From assembly GCA_902799555.1 (NCBI GenBank), contig CADCBB010000007.1, forward strand, positions 1 through 64,000: DNA of 64,000 nt, written 5' to 3'. Within the stretch, counting starts at the first letter, position 1. Each line of letters begins with the position of its first letter. The translations under genes were made by a program, and so were the position numbers. The notes below the pieces were generated by a model. The model was not told the origin of the DNA, did no database searches, and worked only from the letters and a program-made list of their open reading frames with translations. This document shows positions 38,372 through 47,207 of this stretch, in pieces. The DNA comes from an uncultured Bacteroidales bacterium (GTDB taxonomy: Bacteria; Bacteroidota; Bacteroidia; Bacteroidales; Paludibacteraceae).

Positions 38372-38381
38372 GTTTATTTAT

Positions 38382-38846
38382 ATGAATAACACAGAGATAG
38401 AGCGTAAGTTTTTGGTGACGTCGGATGCGTTTATGGCAGAGGCGACCAAACATTACGAGATTGAACAGGGGTACTTGTGCAAAGAACCCGGCAAGACGAT
38501 ACGTGTGCGCATACGCGACGCGCGTGCGTTCCTTACTATAAAATCCGGTAAGTTACGGGACGGTATCGCTAAATTTGAATGGGAACGGGAGATAGACTTG
38601 GCGGATGCGCAAGAGTTAATGAAGTTATGTTTGCCCGGTGCGATCTCGAAGACGCGCTATATCATCCCTGCCCCACCCTATGCGGGTCAAGAGCGGGCAT
38701 GGGAAGTAGATATTTTCCATGGACGTCTGGACGGCCGCATTCTGGCAGAGATAGAGTTAGGCGATGAGAACGAACCGTTTGAACGTCCGGCATGGTTAGG
38801 CGATGAAGTAACAGGTCTTCCTCAATATTATAACGCAAACATGTAA
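38382..38846 (+). CDS. CYTH domain protein (triphosphate tunnel metalloenzyme)
   Basis: 154 residues. It opens with the CYTH signature EIERKFLV, followed by alternating basic and acidic strands (QGYLCKEPGKTIRVRIRD, FLTIKSG, FEWEREID, ISKTRYIIP, WEVDIFHG, LAEIELGDE) that form the tunnel binding a triphosphate and metal ion. Bacterial members are usually inorganic triphosphatases; adenylate cyclase activity exists in a few. Start at 38382 because the ATG at 38361 lies in the tRNA terminator. The stop overlaps the CotH start by one base. Confidence 0.93.
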   Translation: MNNTEIERKFLVTSDAFMAEATKHYEIEQGYLCKEPGKTIRVRIRDARAFLTIKSGKLRDGIAKFEWEREIDLADAQELMKLCLPGAISKTRYIIPAPPYAGQERAWEVDIFHGRLDGRILAEIELGDENEPFERPAWLGDEVTGLPQYYNANM

Positions 38847-40225
38847 TGAAAAGCAAACGATCCATCTTATTCTTCGCCATTACGCTATGCTCTCTCATGG
38901 CGTACAGTGCCTCACCGACGGGTACCTTACCTATCGTCTATCTCACGACGGATGACGGTCAATCTATTGGCGACAAAGAGAACTACAAAGGCGGAACGGT
39001 ATATATCGATCCGCTGAGTACCGGCTATGAGGCGCTTGGCAGCGCACAAACGCCTATTACGGCCCAACTGAAGGGACGTGGTAACTGGACTTGGAACGGA
39101 TTTGACAAGAAGCCGTACAAGATCAAATTCGATGCGAAACAGAAGGTATTAGGCATGCCGAGTAACAAGCATTGGTGCTTGATGGCTCATGCGGATGACA
39201 ACTTGGGATTTCTAAAGAACTACATAGGCTACGTCCTCAGCGAACAGATCGGACTAAAATGGACGCCTCGTACCGTACCGGTAGAATTGGTGATAAACGG
39301 CAGTTACGAGGGCTTGTATTTCCTGACCGAACATGTGCGCGTAGGCAGTAAACGCGTAAACATCACGGAGCAAGAGGACCTGGCGACAGAAGATGTCACC
39401 GGCGGATGGCTGGTAGAGATAGACAACTATTGGGAAGAAGGCAATGTGGAGTTTGATGAAGGTAACGGGCAGCATATGATGGTAACGATGAAGAGCCCGG
39501 AGATCCTCTCGCAAACTCAACGCGACTATATCACGGCCCAATTGCACGGTCTGAATGACGCCATTTATAGTTCATCGGCTGAGCAGTTATGGGGCATGCT
39601 GGATGTCGATGAGGCCGCCAAATATTACTTGGTACAAGAGATCATGGAGGATTGCGAGTCGTACCACGGGAGTTGCTATCTATACAAAGACCGCGATATC
39701 AACGGACAGCAAGCCAAGTGGTTCTTCGGTCCTGTATGGGATTTCGGCAATGCCTATAACCGCCATCGGGAACTGTGGATATACGAAGCACCGAGTTTTG
39801 CGCAGTACTGGATCGGACAGATAGCACAATGGCCGGAGTTTCAGGTCAAAGTAAAAGAATATTGGTATATATACTACCATTCGCTGATCAATGACACCCG
39901 TACGAAAATAGCCGATTTTTCATCGCTCATCTCGTCTGCGGCTGTGCAAGACGCCAATAAATGGCGCGGCACGCAGAACTACTGCGACAACAGTAACTTA
40001 ACGAATCGCAAGAATGATTTTCTGGATAAATTCAATTGGCGTATCAATTGGCTCTATAGTCAATTGGGAGAAGGCATTCGTCCTGCTACATGGGATAATG
40101 AGTGCGTAGAAAGCCCGGCTTCGAACATAGAGAGCAAAAAAATACTCCGCGACGAACAAATCATCATCCAACGCGGAGCAAAATTCTATACCCTGCAAGG
40201 CCAGGAAATCAGATCGTATCAATAA
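38846..40225 (+). CDS. Secreted CotH-family protein
   Basis: 459 residues with signal peptide (about 1-23). CotH domain about 60-400: LKGRGNWTWNGFDKKPYKIKF, KHWCLMAHADDNLGFLKNYI, YEGLYFLTEHVRVG, GGWLVEIDNY, EIMEDCESYHGSCYLYKD and FFGPVWDFGNAYNR. CotH proteins of spore formers are protein kinases; bacterial secreted members are mostly uncharacterised. The tail KKILRDEQIIIQRGAKFYTL QGQ is the common one. The last 17 bp overlap, tail to tail, the ABC permease on the other strand. Confidence 0.92.
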   Translation: MKSKRSILFFAITLCSLMAYSASPTGTLPIVYLTTDDGQSIGDKENYKGGTVYIDPLSTGYEALGSAQTPITAQLKGRGNWTWNGFDKKPYKIKFDAKQKVLGMPSNKHWCLMAHADDNLGFLKNYIGYVLSEQIGLKWTPRTVPVELVINGSYEGLYFLTEHVRVGSKRVNITEQEDLATEDVTGGWLVEIDNYWEEGNVEFDEGNGQHMMVTMKSPEILSQTQRDYITAQLHGLNDAIYSSSAEQLWGMLDVDEAAKYYLVQEIMEDCESYHGSCYLYKDRDINGQQAKWFFGPVWDFGNAYNRHRELWIYEAPSFAQYWIGQIAQWPEFQVKVKEYWYIYYHSLINDTRTKIADFSSLISSAAVQDANKWRGTQNYCDNSNLTNRKNDFLDKFNWRINWLYSQLGEGIRPATWDNECVESPASNIESKKILRDEQIIIQRGAKFYTLQGQEIRSYQ

Positions 40226-41057
40226 ACGATTTCTGCTTGCGGTTAAACATCGCGATACCAATCACCAGTAACCCAGCAATGATCGCTGCGCTGTAGCCGA
40301 GGGATGTCCAACTGAACTCACCGGCTCCGTATGCACCGTATTTGAAGGTCTCGATGATAGCAGTCATCGGGTTGAGCAGCATGATCTTATGCAGCGTCGG
40401 ATTCGTCACGTAACTCAGCGGATAAACGATCGGGGTTGCATACATCCAGAGGGAAACGAACACGCCGAAGAAATTTATCAAGTCACGGTACTTGGTCGTC
40501 AGCGATGAGATGATCAAGCCCAAGCCCAAGGCCAAGCACTGAATCATCAGCACCAAGACCGGGAATAAGAGCAGATACCAGTTCGGGCAGAGCGATACGC
40601 CGCGGAAGACAAAGAGCAGATAGACGATGACGAACGTCCCTAACTGCAAGGAGAAGCGGAATAGTTTGGATGCCACTACCGATACCGGCGAGACGAGACG
40701 CGGGAAGTAGACCTTACCAAAGAGGTTTGCATTCGTTTGGAAAGTACCGGACACCGCCGTGAGGCACTCCGAGAAATACTCCCAAAGACAGATACCACTA
40801 AGGTAGAAGACCGGCTGCGGAATATCATCCGTCGGGATCTCCGCAATGCGACCGAACACGACGATATACATGAACATCGTGAAGAGCGGCGAGATGAAAT
40901 ACCACCCCATACCGAAGATCGTCTGCTTGAACTGCACCGTGATATCGCGCTTGATAAACAGCCAGATCAGGTATTTCTTCTGCCATAATTCGCGCAGGCC
41001 CAGTCCTTTGGCGTATGTATTCGGAGAGATCTCCGTGGTCCAATAATCGTGCGTCAT
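40209..41057 (-). CDS. ABC-2 type permease, polysaccharide export family (second of pair)
   Basis: 282 residues with about six helices. Features of the Wzm/KpsM/TagG type: LIWLFIKRDITVQFKQTIFGMGWYFISPLF near the start, KVYFPRLVSPVSVV, GLIISSLTTKYRDLINFF and TPIVYPLSYV near the end. These permeases pass polysaccharide or O-antigen across the inner membrane with a separate ATPase. It overlaps the paralogous gene at 41054-41905 by four bases. No ATPase gene is in the window, so the pair must use one encoded elsewhere. Confidence 0.92.
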   Translation of the reverse strand: MTHDYWTTEISPNTYAKGLGLRELWQKKYLIWLFIKRDITVQFKQTIFGMGWYFISPLFTMFMYIVVFGRIAEIPTDDIPQPVFYLSGICLWEYFSECLTAVSGTFQTNANLFGKVYFPRLVSPVSVVASKLFRFSLQLGTFVIVYLLFVFRGVSLCPNWYLLLFPVLVLMIQCLALGLGLIISSLTTKYRDLINFFGVFVSLWMYATPIVYPLSYVTNPTLHKIMLLNPMTAIIETFKYGAYGAGEFSWTSLGYSAAIIAGLLVIGIAMFNRKQKSFIDTI

Positions 41058-41905
41058 ACGGTATCCATGAAGCTTTTTTGAACCTTATTAAACATCATAA
41101 GGCCGAAGATTAATAATATCAAGGTAAACACGGCACTGTATGCCAGCCAAAGCCAACTAAACTGCCCTTGACCGAGCAAGGAGTACTTGATGGCCTCCAT
41201 GACCGGCGTGACAGGATTAAGGCTCATGGCCAGATGCAATTTCTCGTTCGTCACCATGCTCAAGGGATAGATGACCGGGGTGATATAGACCCACAAAGAT
41301 ATGATCTTCGCCAGCATGATCTGCAGGTCACGGTATTTCGTGGTCATGGAAGAGAAGATCATACCAAAACCAACCGCCATAAAGGCCAGCAAGAGCATCA
41401 AGAACGGGAAAAGCACTACCTGCCAATGAATGGTCAACTCCGTACCCGTAGCCGCATAATAGATATAGAATGCCGCAAAAATAGCCAATTGAATAGCAAA
41501 GGACAGCAAGTTCGTCGTCACCGCCACCAAGGGCATGATGATACGCGGGAAGTAGACCTTACCAAAGATATCGGCATTGGAAACAAATGAGTTAGAGGTC
41601 GCGCTCAGGCAGCTGGAGAAATAGCCCCAGACAGAGATACCCAGCAGGTAAAACAAGATCGGCGGGATACCATCCGTCGGAATATTCGCGATGCCGCCAA
41701 AGACGGTGGCATAAACGATGACGGAGAGTACCGGCGTGATGATGAACCACAGCGGCCCTAAGATCGTCTGCTTGTAGGCCACACGAAAGGCGCGCTCCAC
41801 AAAGAGCACGAACATATCGCGATAACGCCATATCTCCTTCCAGTCCACCGCCAGCAGTTTATCTTTCGGCGTGATGGTTAAATCCCATTTTTCGTTGTTT
41901 GCCAT
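41054..41905 (-). CDS. ABC-2 type permease, polysaccharide export family (first of pair)
   Basis: 283 residues, same family and length as the next gene: FVERAFRVAYKQTILGPLWFIITP, KVYFPRIIMPLVAV, MIFSSMTTKYRDLQIML, TPVIYPLSMVTNEKLH. Both proteins end alike (MFNKVQKSFMDTV here, MFNRKQKSFIDTI in the other). Two divergent permeases in tandem suggest a hetero-dimeric channel. The gene starts three bases after the rluB-like stop, so it is likely co-transcribed with it. Confidence 0.92.
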   Translation of the reverse strand: MANNEKWDLTITPKDKLLAVDWKEIWRYRDMFVLFVERAFRVAYKQTILGPLWFIITPVLSVIVYATVFGGIANIPTDGIPPILFYLLGISVWGYFSSCLSATSNSFVSNADIFGKVYFPRIIMPLVAVTTNLLSFAIQLAIFAAFYIYYAATGTELTIHWQVVLFPFLMLLLAFMAVGFGMIFSSMTTKYRDLQIMLAKIISLWVYITPVIYPLSMVTNEKLHLAMSLNPVTPVMEAIKYSLLGQGQFSWLWLAYSAVFTLILLIFGLMMFNKVQKSFMDTV

Positions 41906-41908
41906 CCT

Positions 41909-42904
41909 TTAAAATTGACCCATTTGCAGGAATGCCACCTCTTTCGGGGTTAAGAAACGCCATTTACCGCGACCAACGTTCTTCTTGGTCAAGCCGGCGA
42001 AGGAAACACGGTCGAGGTTGACTACTTTATAGCCCACTTTCTCAAACATACGGCGAACGACACGGTTCTGACCGGAGTGGATCTCCAGACCAATGTGACG
42101 ACGATCCGCTTTCGGGAACTCTAAAGCATCAGGAATAACGCGCTCATCGTCCAGCACGACACCGGCACGAAGGATCGCTTCATCCACCTCGTCCAGCTCG
42201 CGATCGAGGGTGACCGCATAGATCTTCTTCTTATGAAATTTCGGATGCGTCAGTTTAGCGGCCAGGTCGCCGTCGTTGGTAAGCAACAACACACCGGTTG
42301 TATTACGGTCCAGACGACCTACCGGATAGATACGCTCTGCACAGGCACTGCGTACGATATCAATGACCGTATGACGCTCCTGCGGATCATCGGTGGTAGT
42401 AACGGTATTCTTGGGTTTATTCAACAGAATGTATACCTTACGCTCACGACGAACAGGCTGACCATGGAAGCGGACATCATCCGTCGGCAGCACTTTAGCG
42501 CCCAAATTATCTACGGTCTCACCGTTGACGGTAATAACACCTGCCTGAATGAAATCATCGGCCTCACGACGCGAGCAGATACCGGCGTTAGCGAGGTACT
42601 TATTCAAACGAACCGGCTTGGTCGGATCTTCGTGTTGCTCCCGATATACTTGTTGTTTATGACCGGAATAAAGGCCGTTGTTACGTTTCGGCTTACCACC
42701 GAACGGGCGGTTAGGACGCTCAGCGCGTTCTCCGAAAGGACGTTCCGTGTGGGGACGTTGCGGACGGGATTCTCCGTCACGGGAAAAACGAGGACGGGAT
42801 TCTCCGTCTCTGGTAAAATGGGGACGACCTACAGGCTCTGCCCCTTCGCGGTGAAAGCGAGGTCTCGGACGACGCTCACCATCATTGTTGGAATTGTTGT
42901 ACAT
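41909..42904 (-). CDS. rluB: 23S rRNA pseudouridine synthase, RluB/RsuA-like
   Basis: 331 residues. The first about 95 residues are a basic Arg/Pro/Gly/Glu-rich tail with near-repeats (FTRDGESRPRFSRDGESRP), common in Bacteroidota members. Then an S4 RNA-binding domain (VRLNKYLANAGICSRREADDFI) and the RsuA/RluB catalytic domain with the key Asp in VGRLDRNTTGVLLLTNDG. Probably modifies U2605-region of 23S rRNA; exact target inferred. Downstream of DUF177-rpmF, upstream of the permease pair. Confidence 0.92.
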   Translation of the reverse strand: MYNNSNNDGERRPRPRFHREGAEPVGRPHFTRDGESRPRFSRDGESRPQRPHTERPFGERAERPNRPFGGKPKRNNGLYSGHKQQVYREQHEDPTKPVRLNKYLANAGICSRREADDFIQAGVITVNGETVDNLGAKVLPTDDVRFHGQPVRRERKVYILLNKPKNTVTTTDDPQERHTVIDIVRSACAERIYPVGRLDRNTTGVLLLTNDGDLAAKLTHPKFHKKKIYAVTLDRELDEVDEAILRAGVVLDDERVIPDALEFPKADRRHIGLEIHSGQNRVVRRMFEKVGYKVVNLDRVSFAGLTKKNVGRGKWRFLTPKEVAFLQMGQF

Positions 42905-42997
42905 AATTCAAATTGCAATTTTCAATTTTCCATAAGTGGCTCTCACGAGTCACGTGCGTGCTCACGCGCGCGTAATTTTTACAAGGAGAAAAGGCAA

Positions 42998-43024
42998 AAG
43001 GAGGTTAAACCACCTTTCACCTTT
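42998..43024 (-). terminator. Possible terminator after rpmF
   Basis: On the minus strand AGGTGG, TTTAA loop, CCTCCT, then TTTTGCCTTTTC. Weaker than the others; part of the stem overlaps a CCTTTCA heptamer array (43009-43040). The rest of 42905-43046 holds only CGCG-rich palindromes and an AATTGAA-like repeat. Confidence 0.5.
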
Positions 43025-43046
43025 CACTTTTCCCTTTCACTTTTCA

Positions 43047-43229
43047 TTAAGCCTCAGCTTGCTCGATAGCCAATTTACCACGGTAGTAGCCGCAAGACGG
43101 GCATACAGTGTGATAAATGTGCAGCGCGCCACAGTTCGGGCATGTAGCCAAAGTCGGCGCTTTTACTACGTCATGGGTACGACGTTTCGCTTGTCTGGTG
43201 TGGCTTTGTCTTCTTTTAGGATGTGCCAT
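43047..43229 (-). CDS. rpmF: 50S ribosomal protein L32
   Basis: 60 residues: MAHPKRRQSHTRQAKRRTHD and a zinc finger CPNCG...CPSCGYY (two CxxC pairs). Directly downstream of DUF177, the usual order. The 39-bp gap between them is a TTTACGA-like heptamer array. Confidence 0.99.
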   Translation of the reverse strand: MAHPKRRQSHTRQAKRRTHDVVKAPTLATCPNCGALHIYHTVCPSCGYYRGKLAIEQAEA

Positions 43230-43268
43230 AGTTATTTACGATTTATAAATTTACGATTTACGATTTAT

Positions 43269-43724
43269 TTAATCATTTATCTCATCGGGTTCCGGCTCGT
43301 CACAAAGGTGATCATGGAGGAGAAGTTCCATTTGCTGGTTGCATTCACCCGGTTGGTGACTGTGAACGATCGGAATATTGATACTTACAATTTCATAGGC
43401 GAGCCACTGAAGATTTACCGTTTGGCCATTTACCATATGGTCATTTTCTTCGTCTGCAGAGAAAATCTCTTGCTCGTCGTCTATTTCAAGGGGCATGGGG
43501 TCGAGGCACCTATCACACACAACAAAGACAGTTCCATGAACCGCGATGTTGAGCTGATAGTCCTCCTCCCGGAGATTTAGCATCGCTTTACAGACCACGT
43601 TTCCATTCAATATTTCCGACTTCTCCAAGGAAGCGAAGAAATCGTCATCGAGCTGAAAATCAAACGAATGCGTGCCTAACGGCAGACGCTTCAAGTCGAT
43701 CATATAGTGGTCATTCTCACTCAT
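43269..43724 (-). CDS. DUF177 family protein (YceD-like, 23S rRNA accumulation)
   Basis: 151 residues with the conserved cysteine segment VVCDRCLDPM and the HQPGECNQQME-like C-terminus (here SHQPGECNQQM) and acidic end. The family is linked to 23S rRNA accumulation and always lies beside rpmF. The promoter at 43742-43772 gives a leader of only about 10 nt. Confidence 0.93.
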   Translation of the reverse strand: MSENDHYMIDLKRLPLGTHSFDFQLDDDFFASLEKSEILNGNVVCKAMLNLREEDYQLNIAVHGTVFVVCDRCLDPMPLEIDDEQEIFSADEENDHMVNGQTVNLQWLAYEIVSINIPIVHSHQPGECNQQMELLLHDHLCDEPEPDEIND

Positions 43725-43741
43725 TGACGCAAAATCGGCTG

Positions 43742-43772
43742 CAAAATTACTACTTTTTTTTTATATACGCAA
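43742..43772 (-). promoter_or_regulatory. Promoter for DUF177-rpmF
   Basis: Minus strand TTGC (43769-43772), 19 bp, TAATTTTG (43742-43749). Back to back with the Crp/Fnr gene promoter, 18 bp away. Confidence 0.8.
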
Positions 43773-43790
43773 ATTTTTTAGCGATTTTAT

Positions 43791-43821
43791 TTGCATATAT
43801 GCAATTTTTGTTGTAATTTTG
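43791..43821 (+). promoter_or_regulatory. Promoter for the Crp/Fnr regulator
   Basis: TTGC (43791-43794), 19 bp, TAATTTTG (43814-43821). Begins with the same palindrome TTGCATATATGCAA found at 5465-5478. Confidence 0.82.
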
Positions 43822-43848
43822 TACCCGAATTGGAATATAACCTATAGC

Positions 43849-44547
43849 ATGAGACAACGGGAAGAGGATTTTGCACCCCTGTGGGAGTATAACGAACTCT
43901 GGGATACCTTAACGCAGGAGGAGCGTGAACGAATCAGTCCATTAGTTGAGACCGTCTATTATTCGAAAAACGATATCATCCACCACGACGGAGACACGTC
44001 GAAATATATGTGGATGCTGCTTCGCGGGAAAGTACGTATATACAAAGAAGGTATAGGTCAGCAGAAACAGATCATCCGTTTGCTCAAGCCCTATGATATC
44101 TTCGGCTACCGTGCCTGCATTGCGGGAGAAGCGTATAACACGAATGCCAGCGCGTTTGAAGACTGCGTGGTGTACCGCATCAGTCGGGAGGCCTTCGTAA
44201 CGATGGTACGCGGGAACGGGAACTTGTGCTACGAGGTGATGCAGATGATGGCGAAGGACTTGGCTTTCTCGGAGCTGCAGACCGTGAACCTGACGCAGAA
44301 ACATATACGCGGTCGTTTGGCAGAGAGCCTGCTGTTATTGCTCCGGAACTACGGGTATGAAGAAGACGGAGAGACGCTGGCGATGTTACTGCCTCGCGAA
44401 GATCTGGCCAATATGAGCAACATGACCACGAGTAACGCCATCCGAACGCTCAGCCAATTTGCCCAAGAGGGCTTGGTAGATGTAGATGGACGGCATATCA
44501 AAATACTCGATGAGAAAGCCTTAGAAAGAATATCGCGCCTCGGATGA
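43849..44547 (+). CDS. Crp/Fnr family transcriptional regulator
   Basis: 232 residues from MRQREEDFAPLW. A cyclic-nucleotide-binding-like beta-roll (about 25-140: VYYSKNDIIHHDGDTSKYMWMLLRGKVRIYK) is followed by the dimer helix and a winged helix-turn-helix (LLPREDLANMSNMTTSNAIRTLSQF). No N-terminal Cys cluster, so it is not an Fnr-type iron-sulfur sensor. The ATG at 43849 is used because the frame upstream lies in the promoter. The two palindromes near its promoter could be autoregulatory sites. Confidence 0.93.
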   Translation: MRQREEDFAPLWEYNELWDTLTQEERERISPLVETVYYSKNDIIHHDGDTSKYMWMLLRGKVRIYKEGIGQQKQIIRLLKPYDIFGYRACIAGEAYNTNASAFEDCVVYRISREAFVTMVRGNGNLCYEVMQMMAKDLAFSELQTVNLTQKHIRGRLAESLLLLLRNYGYEEDGETLAMLLPREDLANMSNMTTSNAIRTLSQFAQEGLVDVDGRHIKILDEKALERISRLG

Positions 44548-44563
44548 GACGCGATTCTTTTTA
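44532..44563 (+). terminator. Terminator overlapping the Crp/Fnr stop codon
   Basis: ATCGCG (44532-44537) pairs with CGCGAT (44550-44555), with inner CTC/GAG pairing, then TCTTTTT. The stop TGA lies in the loop. Confidence 0.85.
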
Positions 44564-45532
44564 TTAGTCCAGCATGTTTCCCATATTCGATGAGAGTTGA
44601 ACCATGCGGTCGTAGTCCTCAGGACTGAGATCGTAAAAATAGTAGTTACGCGGGTCGATGGGTTTATCCAGATAATGCACCTCATAATGTAAATGCGGGC
44701 CGGTGGACTTACCCGTATTTCCTACCAGCGCGATGACATCGCCGCGTTGCACTTTCTGCCCTACTCTCACCTTACGTTTGGAGCAATGCGCATAGCGCGT
44801 CTTATAGTTGAAGCCATGGTCAATCTCGACCGTCTCGCCGTAGCCTTGCTTCCATCCCGAATAGGTGACGACACCGTTACCGGTAGCATAGATCTCCGTA
44901 CCGATAGGTGCGGTAAAGTCCATCCCCTCATGGAAACGACGAATATGATAAACGGGATCTATACGCCATCCATATCCGGATGCCATGCGCTTGAGGTCTT
45001 TGTTGAGCACAGGCTGAATAGCCGGGATATTCTCCATACGGGTCTCCTGGTTCTTCGCCATCTTAAGGATCTCGTCATACGACCGCGCCTGCACATAGAG
45101 TTCTTTCTCCAGCACATCTACTTTGCGCTGTAGATCAGCGGCCAGTTGGGTATTGGTCATACGCGCCAGCGAGTCATAATAGCTGATCTGCTGCGTAGCA
45201 CCGAGCCGCACACTCATCGGGATGGGCTCTGCCCCCAAGATAGCGCGGTATAAGTTATCGTCACGCTGAGAGAGGTCCGCCAAGACGATCAACATCTGAT
45301 CTACCTGCTTATCCATCACTTCGAGTTGCGCCGAGAGGTTGCGATTATACTGCATCAACGACGCTTCCCGCGGCGAGGGGAAGAAATAAAGGAAGGTATA
45401 GAAGAAGATGACACCAAGGCATATACCTCCGATGATATAACCGCCGGAACGGCGCAGCCAATAACGCAAGCCGTGTTCTATACGCTCCAGTTGAAGCGTT
45501 TCGGGATTAATACGATACTTTTTATTTGCCAT
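44564..45532 (-). CDS. M23 family metallopeptidase (membrane-anchored)
   Basis: 322 residues from MANKKYRINPETL. One membrane helix (about 34-55), a coiled coil (about 70-170) and a C-terminal LytM domain with the zinc ligands in RFHEGMDFTAPIG (H), GYGETVEIDHGF, and HLHYEVH. Likely a cell-wall endopeptidase or divisome activator acting in the periplasm. It overlaps the ygiQ stop by 11 bp. The last gene of the nine-gene run. Confidence 0.95.
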   Translation of the reverse strand: MANKKYRINPETLQLERIEHGLRYWLRRSGGYIIGGICLGVIFFYTFLYFFPSPREASLMQYNRNLSAQLEVMDKQVDQMLIVLADLSQRDDNLYRAILGAEPIPMSVRLGATQQISYYDSLARMTNTQLAADLQRKVDVLEKELYVQARSYDEILKMAKNQETRMENIPAIQPVLNKDLKRMASGYGWRIDPVYHIRRFHEGMDFTAPIGTEIYATGNGVVTYSGWKQGYGETVEIDHGFNYKTRYAHCSKRKVRVGQKVQRGDVIALVGNTGKSTGPHLHYEVHYLDKPIDPRNYYFYDLSPEDYDRMVQLSSNMGNMLD

Positions 45533-47207
45533 GTTTGTACCAGAAAAAATATTGGTTTTGTTGTTTTTTCTCTTCGGGTGTACGCGCGACATATATAGGC
45601 TCGCGCGTGTAAGGATTGATACCGGTGTAGAACATTGTAGTGGAAAGGGTCATAGGCGTTGGCGTAAAGTCCTGCACCTGTTCCGGCCGGTAATGCATTT
45701 TCTTTGTTTCATCCGCTAATTGCGCCATGTCGCGTTTTGTGCAACCGGGATGGGACGAGATGAAATAAGGGATGAGCTGCTGGTTGAGTCCCGCCTCTTT
45801 GTTGATCCGCAGGAACAGATCCCGAAAGCGAAGGTAGTTGTTCCAACTCGGTTTACGCATCACGTGGAGCACATTATCCGAACAATGCTCGGGCGCCACT
45901 TTGAGTCGTCCGGATACATGCCGCGTGATGAGTTGGCGGGCATAGGCTTCGTTCATCAGGTCATAACGGATACCCGACCCCACAAAGGCATGCTTGACGT
46001 AGGGCAATTTATCCACCGTACGGTAAATATCCAAGACCGGTTCAAAATCCTGATTGAGGTTCTTACAGATCGCGGGTTGCAGACAGGAAGCCCGCGCACA
46101 TTTTTCGCAAAGGCTCATATCCTTACCATGCATGCCGTACATATTCGCCGACGGCCCGCCCAAGTCTGAGATGACACCATGCCAGTCCGGCAGCTGACTG
46201 AGCCGCTCAATCTGGCGAAGGATGGAGGCCTTGGAACGGGAAACGATTTGCTTGCCCTGGTGCGCGGAGATCGTGCAGAACGAACAACCGCCGAAACAAC
46301 CACGATGCATACATACCGACCACTTGATCATGTCGTACGCAGGAATCCGTTTGTCCTTGTATTTGGGGTGCGGCGTGTACTGGTACGGCAGATCAAAGAT
46401 CGCATCGAGTTGCTCCGTCGTGATCGGCGGATAGGAAGGATTGACGACCACGTACTGCTTGCCTACCGGCTGCACGAGGGTGGTCTGATGAATCTTATTC
46501 GACTCGATCTCCATGAGCCGAAAGTTCTCCGCATGCGTACGTTTGTCCCGCACCGCCTCTTCGTGCGAAGCCAACATAATGGCATTCTCAGGGATCTCGG
46601 TCTTGTCACTCGTCAGAAAGGCCGTCTGCGGGATATCGTGTACGCAGCCACGCTCCGCTATTTCCGTCATCGCCTGTTCACCCATGCCATAGACCAGCAT
46701 GTCCGCACCGGAATCCACGAGGATAGAGGGCATAAGTTTATCCTGCCAGTAGTCATAGTGGGTCAAGCGTCGCATAGAGGCCTCGATACCACCGATCACC
46801 ACCGGTACATCAGGATAGAGTTGCTTAAGGATCTTGCAGTACGTGATCGTACAATAATCGGGGCGCATACCTGCCCTACCGTCAGGTGTGTACGCATCGT
46901 CCGAACGACGACGTTTGGCAGCCGTGTAATGGTTTACCATGCTGTCCATACTGCCTGCCGATACCGCAAAATAAAGGCGTGGACGACCGAACTTCTTGAA
47001 ATCACGGAAGTCGCCGTGCCAGTCCGGTTGTGGTACGATCGCCACACGGAAACCGGCCGCCTCCAGGACACGACCGAGGACGGCTGCTCCGAACGAAGGA
47101 TGGTCTATATACGCGTCACCGGTGAAGAAGACAATGTCCACTTCATCCCAGCCTCGCAAGTCCGTTTCCTTCTTGGTCGTCGGCAGATATTTCAGCAAGT
47201 CAGCCAT
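45522..47207 (-). CDS. YgiQ family radical SAM protein
   Basis: 561 residues. The radical SAM cluster motif is CFGGCSFC (with preceding CMHRG), and the family blocks FTGDAYIDHPSFGAAVLGRVLE, RGCFGGCSFCTISAHQGKQI and HPGCTKRDMAQLA are clear. Its biochemical role is not established. The start overlaps the dnaX stop by one base. Relative to family members the N-terminus has a short extra MADLLKYLPTTKKET. Confidence 0.94.
   Translation of the reverse strand: MADLLKYLPTTKKETDLRGWDEVDIVFFTGDAYIDHPSFGAAVLGRVLEAAGFRVAIVPQPDWHGDFRDFKKFGRPRLYFAVSAGSMDSMVNHYTAAKRRRSDDAYTPDGRAGMRPDYCTITYCKILKQLYPDVPVVIGGIEASMRRLTHYDYWQDKLMPSILVDSGADMLVYGMGEQAMTEIAERGCVHDIPQTAFLTSDKTEIPENAIMLASHEEAVRDKRTHAENFRLMEIESNKIHQTTLVQPVGKQYVVVNPSYPPITTEQLDAIFDLPYQYTPHPKYKDKRIPAYDMIKWSVCMHRGCFGGCSFCTISAHQGKQIVSRSKASILRQIERLSQLPDWHGVISDLGGPSANMYGMHGKDMSLCEKCARASCLQPAICKNLNQDFEPVLDIYRTVDKLPYVKHAFVGSGIRYDLMNEAYARQLITRHVSGRLKVAPEHCSDNVLHVMRKPSWNNYLRFRDLFLRINKEAGLNQQLIPYFISSHPGCTKRDMAQLADETKKMHYRPEQVQDFTPTPMTLSTTMFYTGINPYTREPIYVARTPEEKKQQNQYFFWYKHGK

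Noticed and set aside
43819..43848. TTG start for the Crp/Fnr gene at 43819
   Set aside because: It overlaps the -7 box of the gene's own promoter; ATG at 43849 gives the usual N-terminus.
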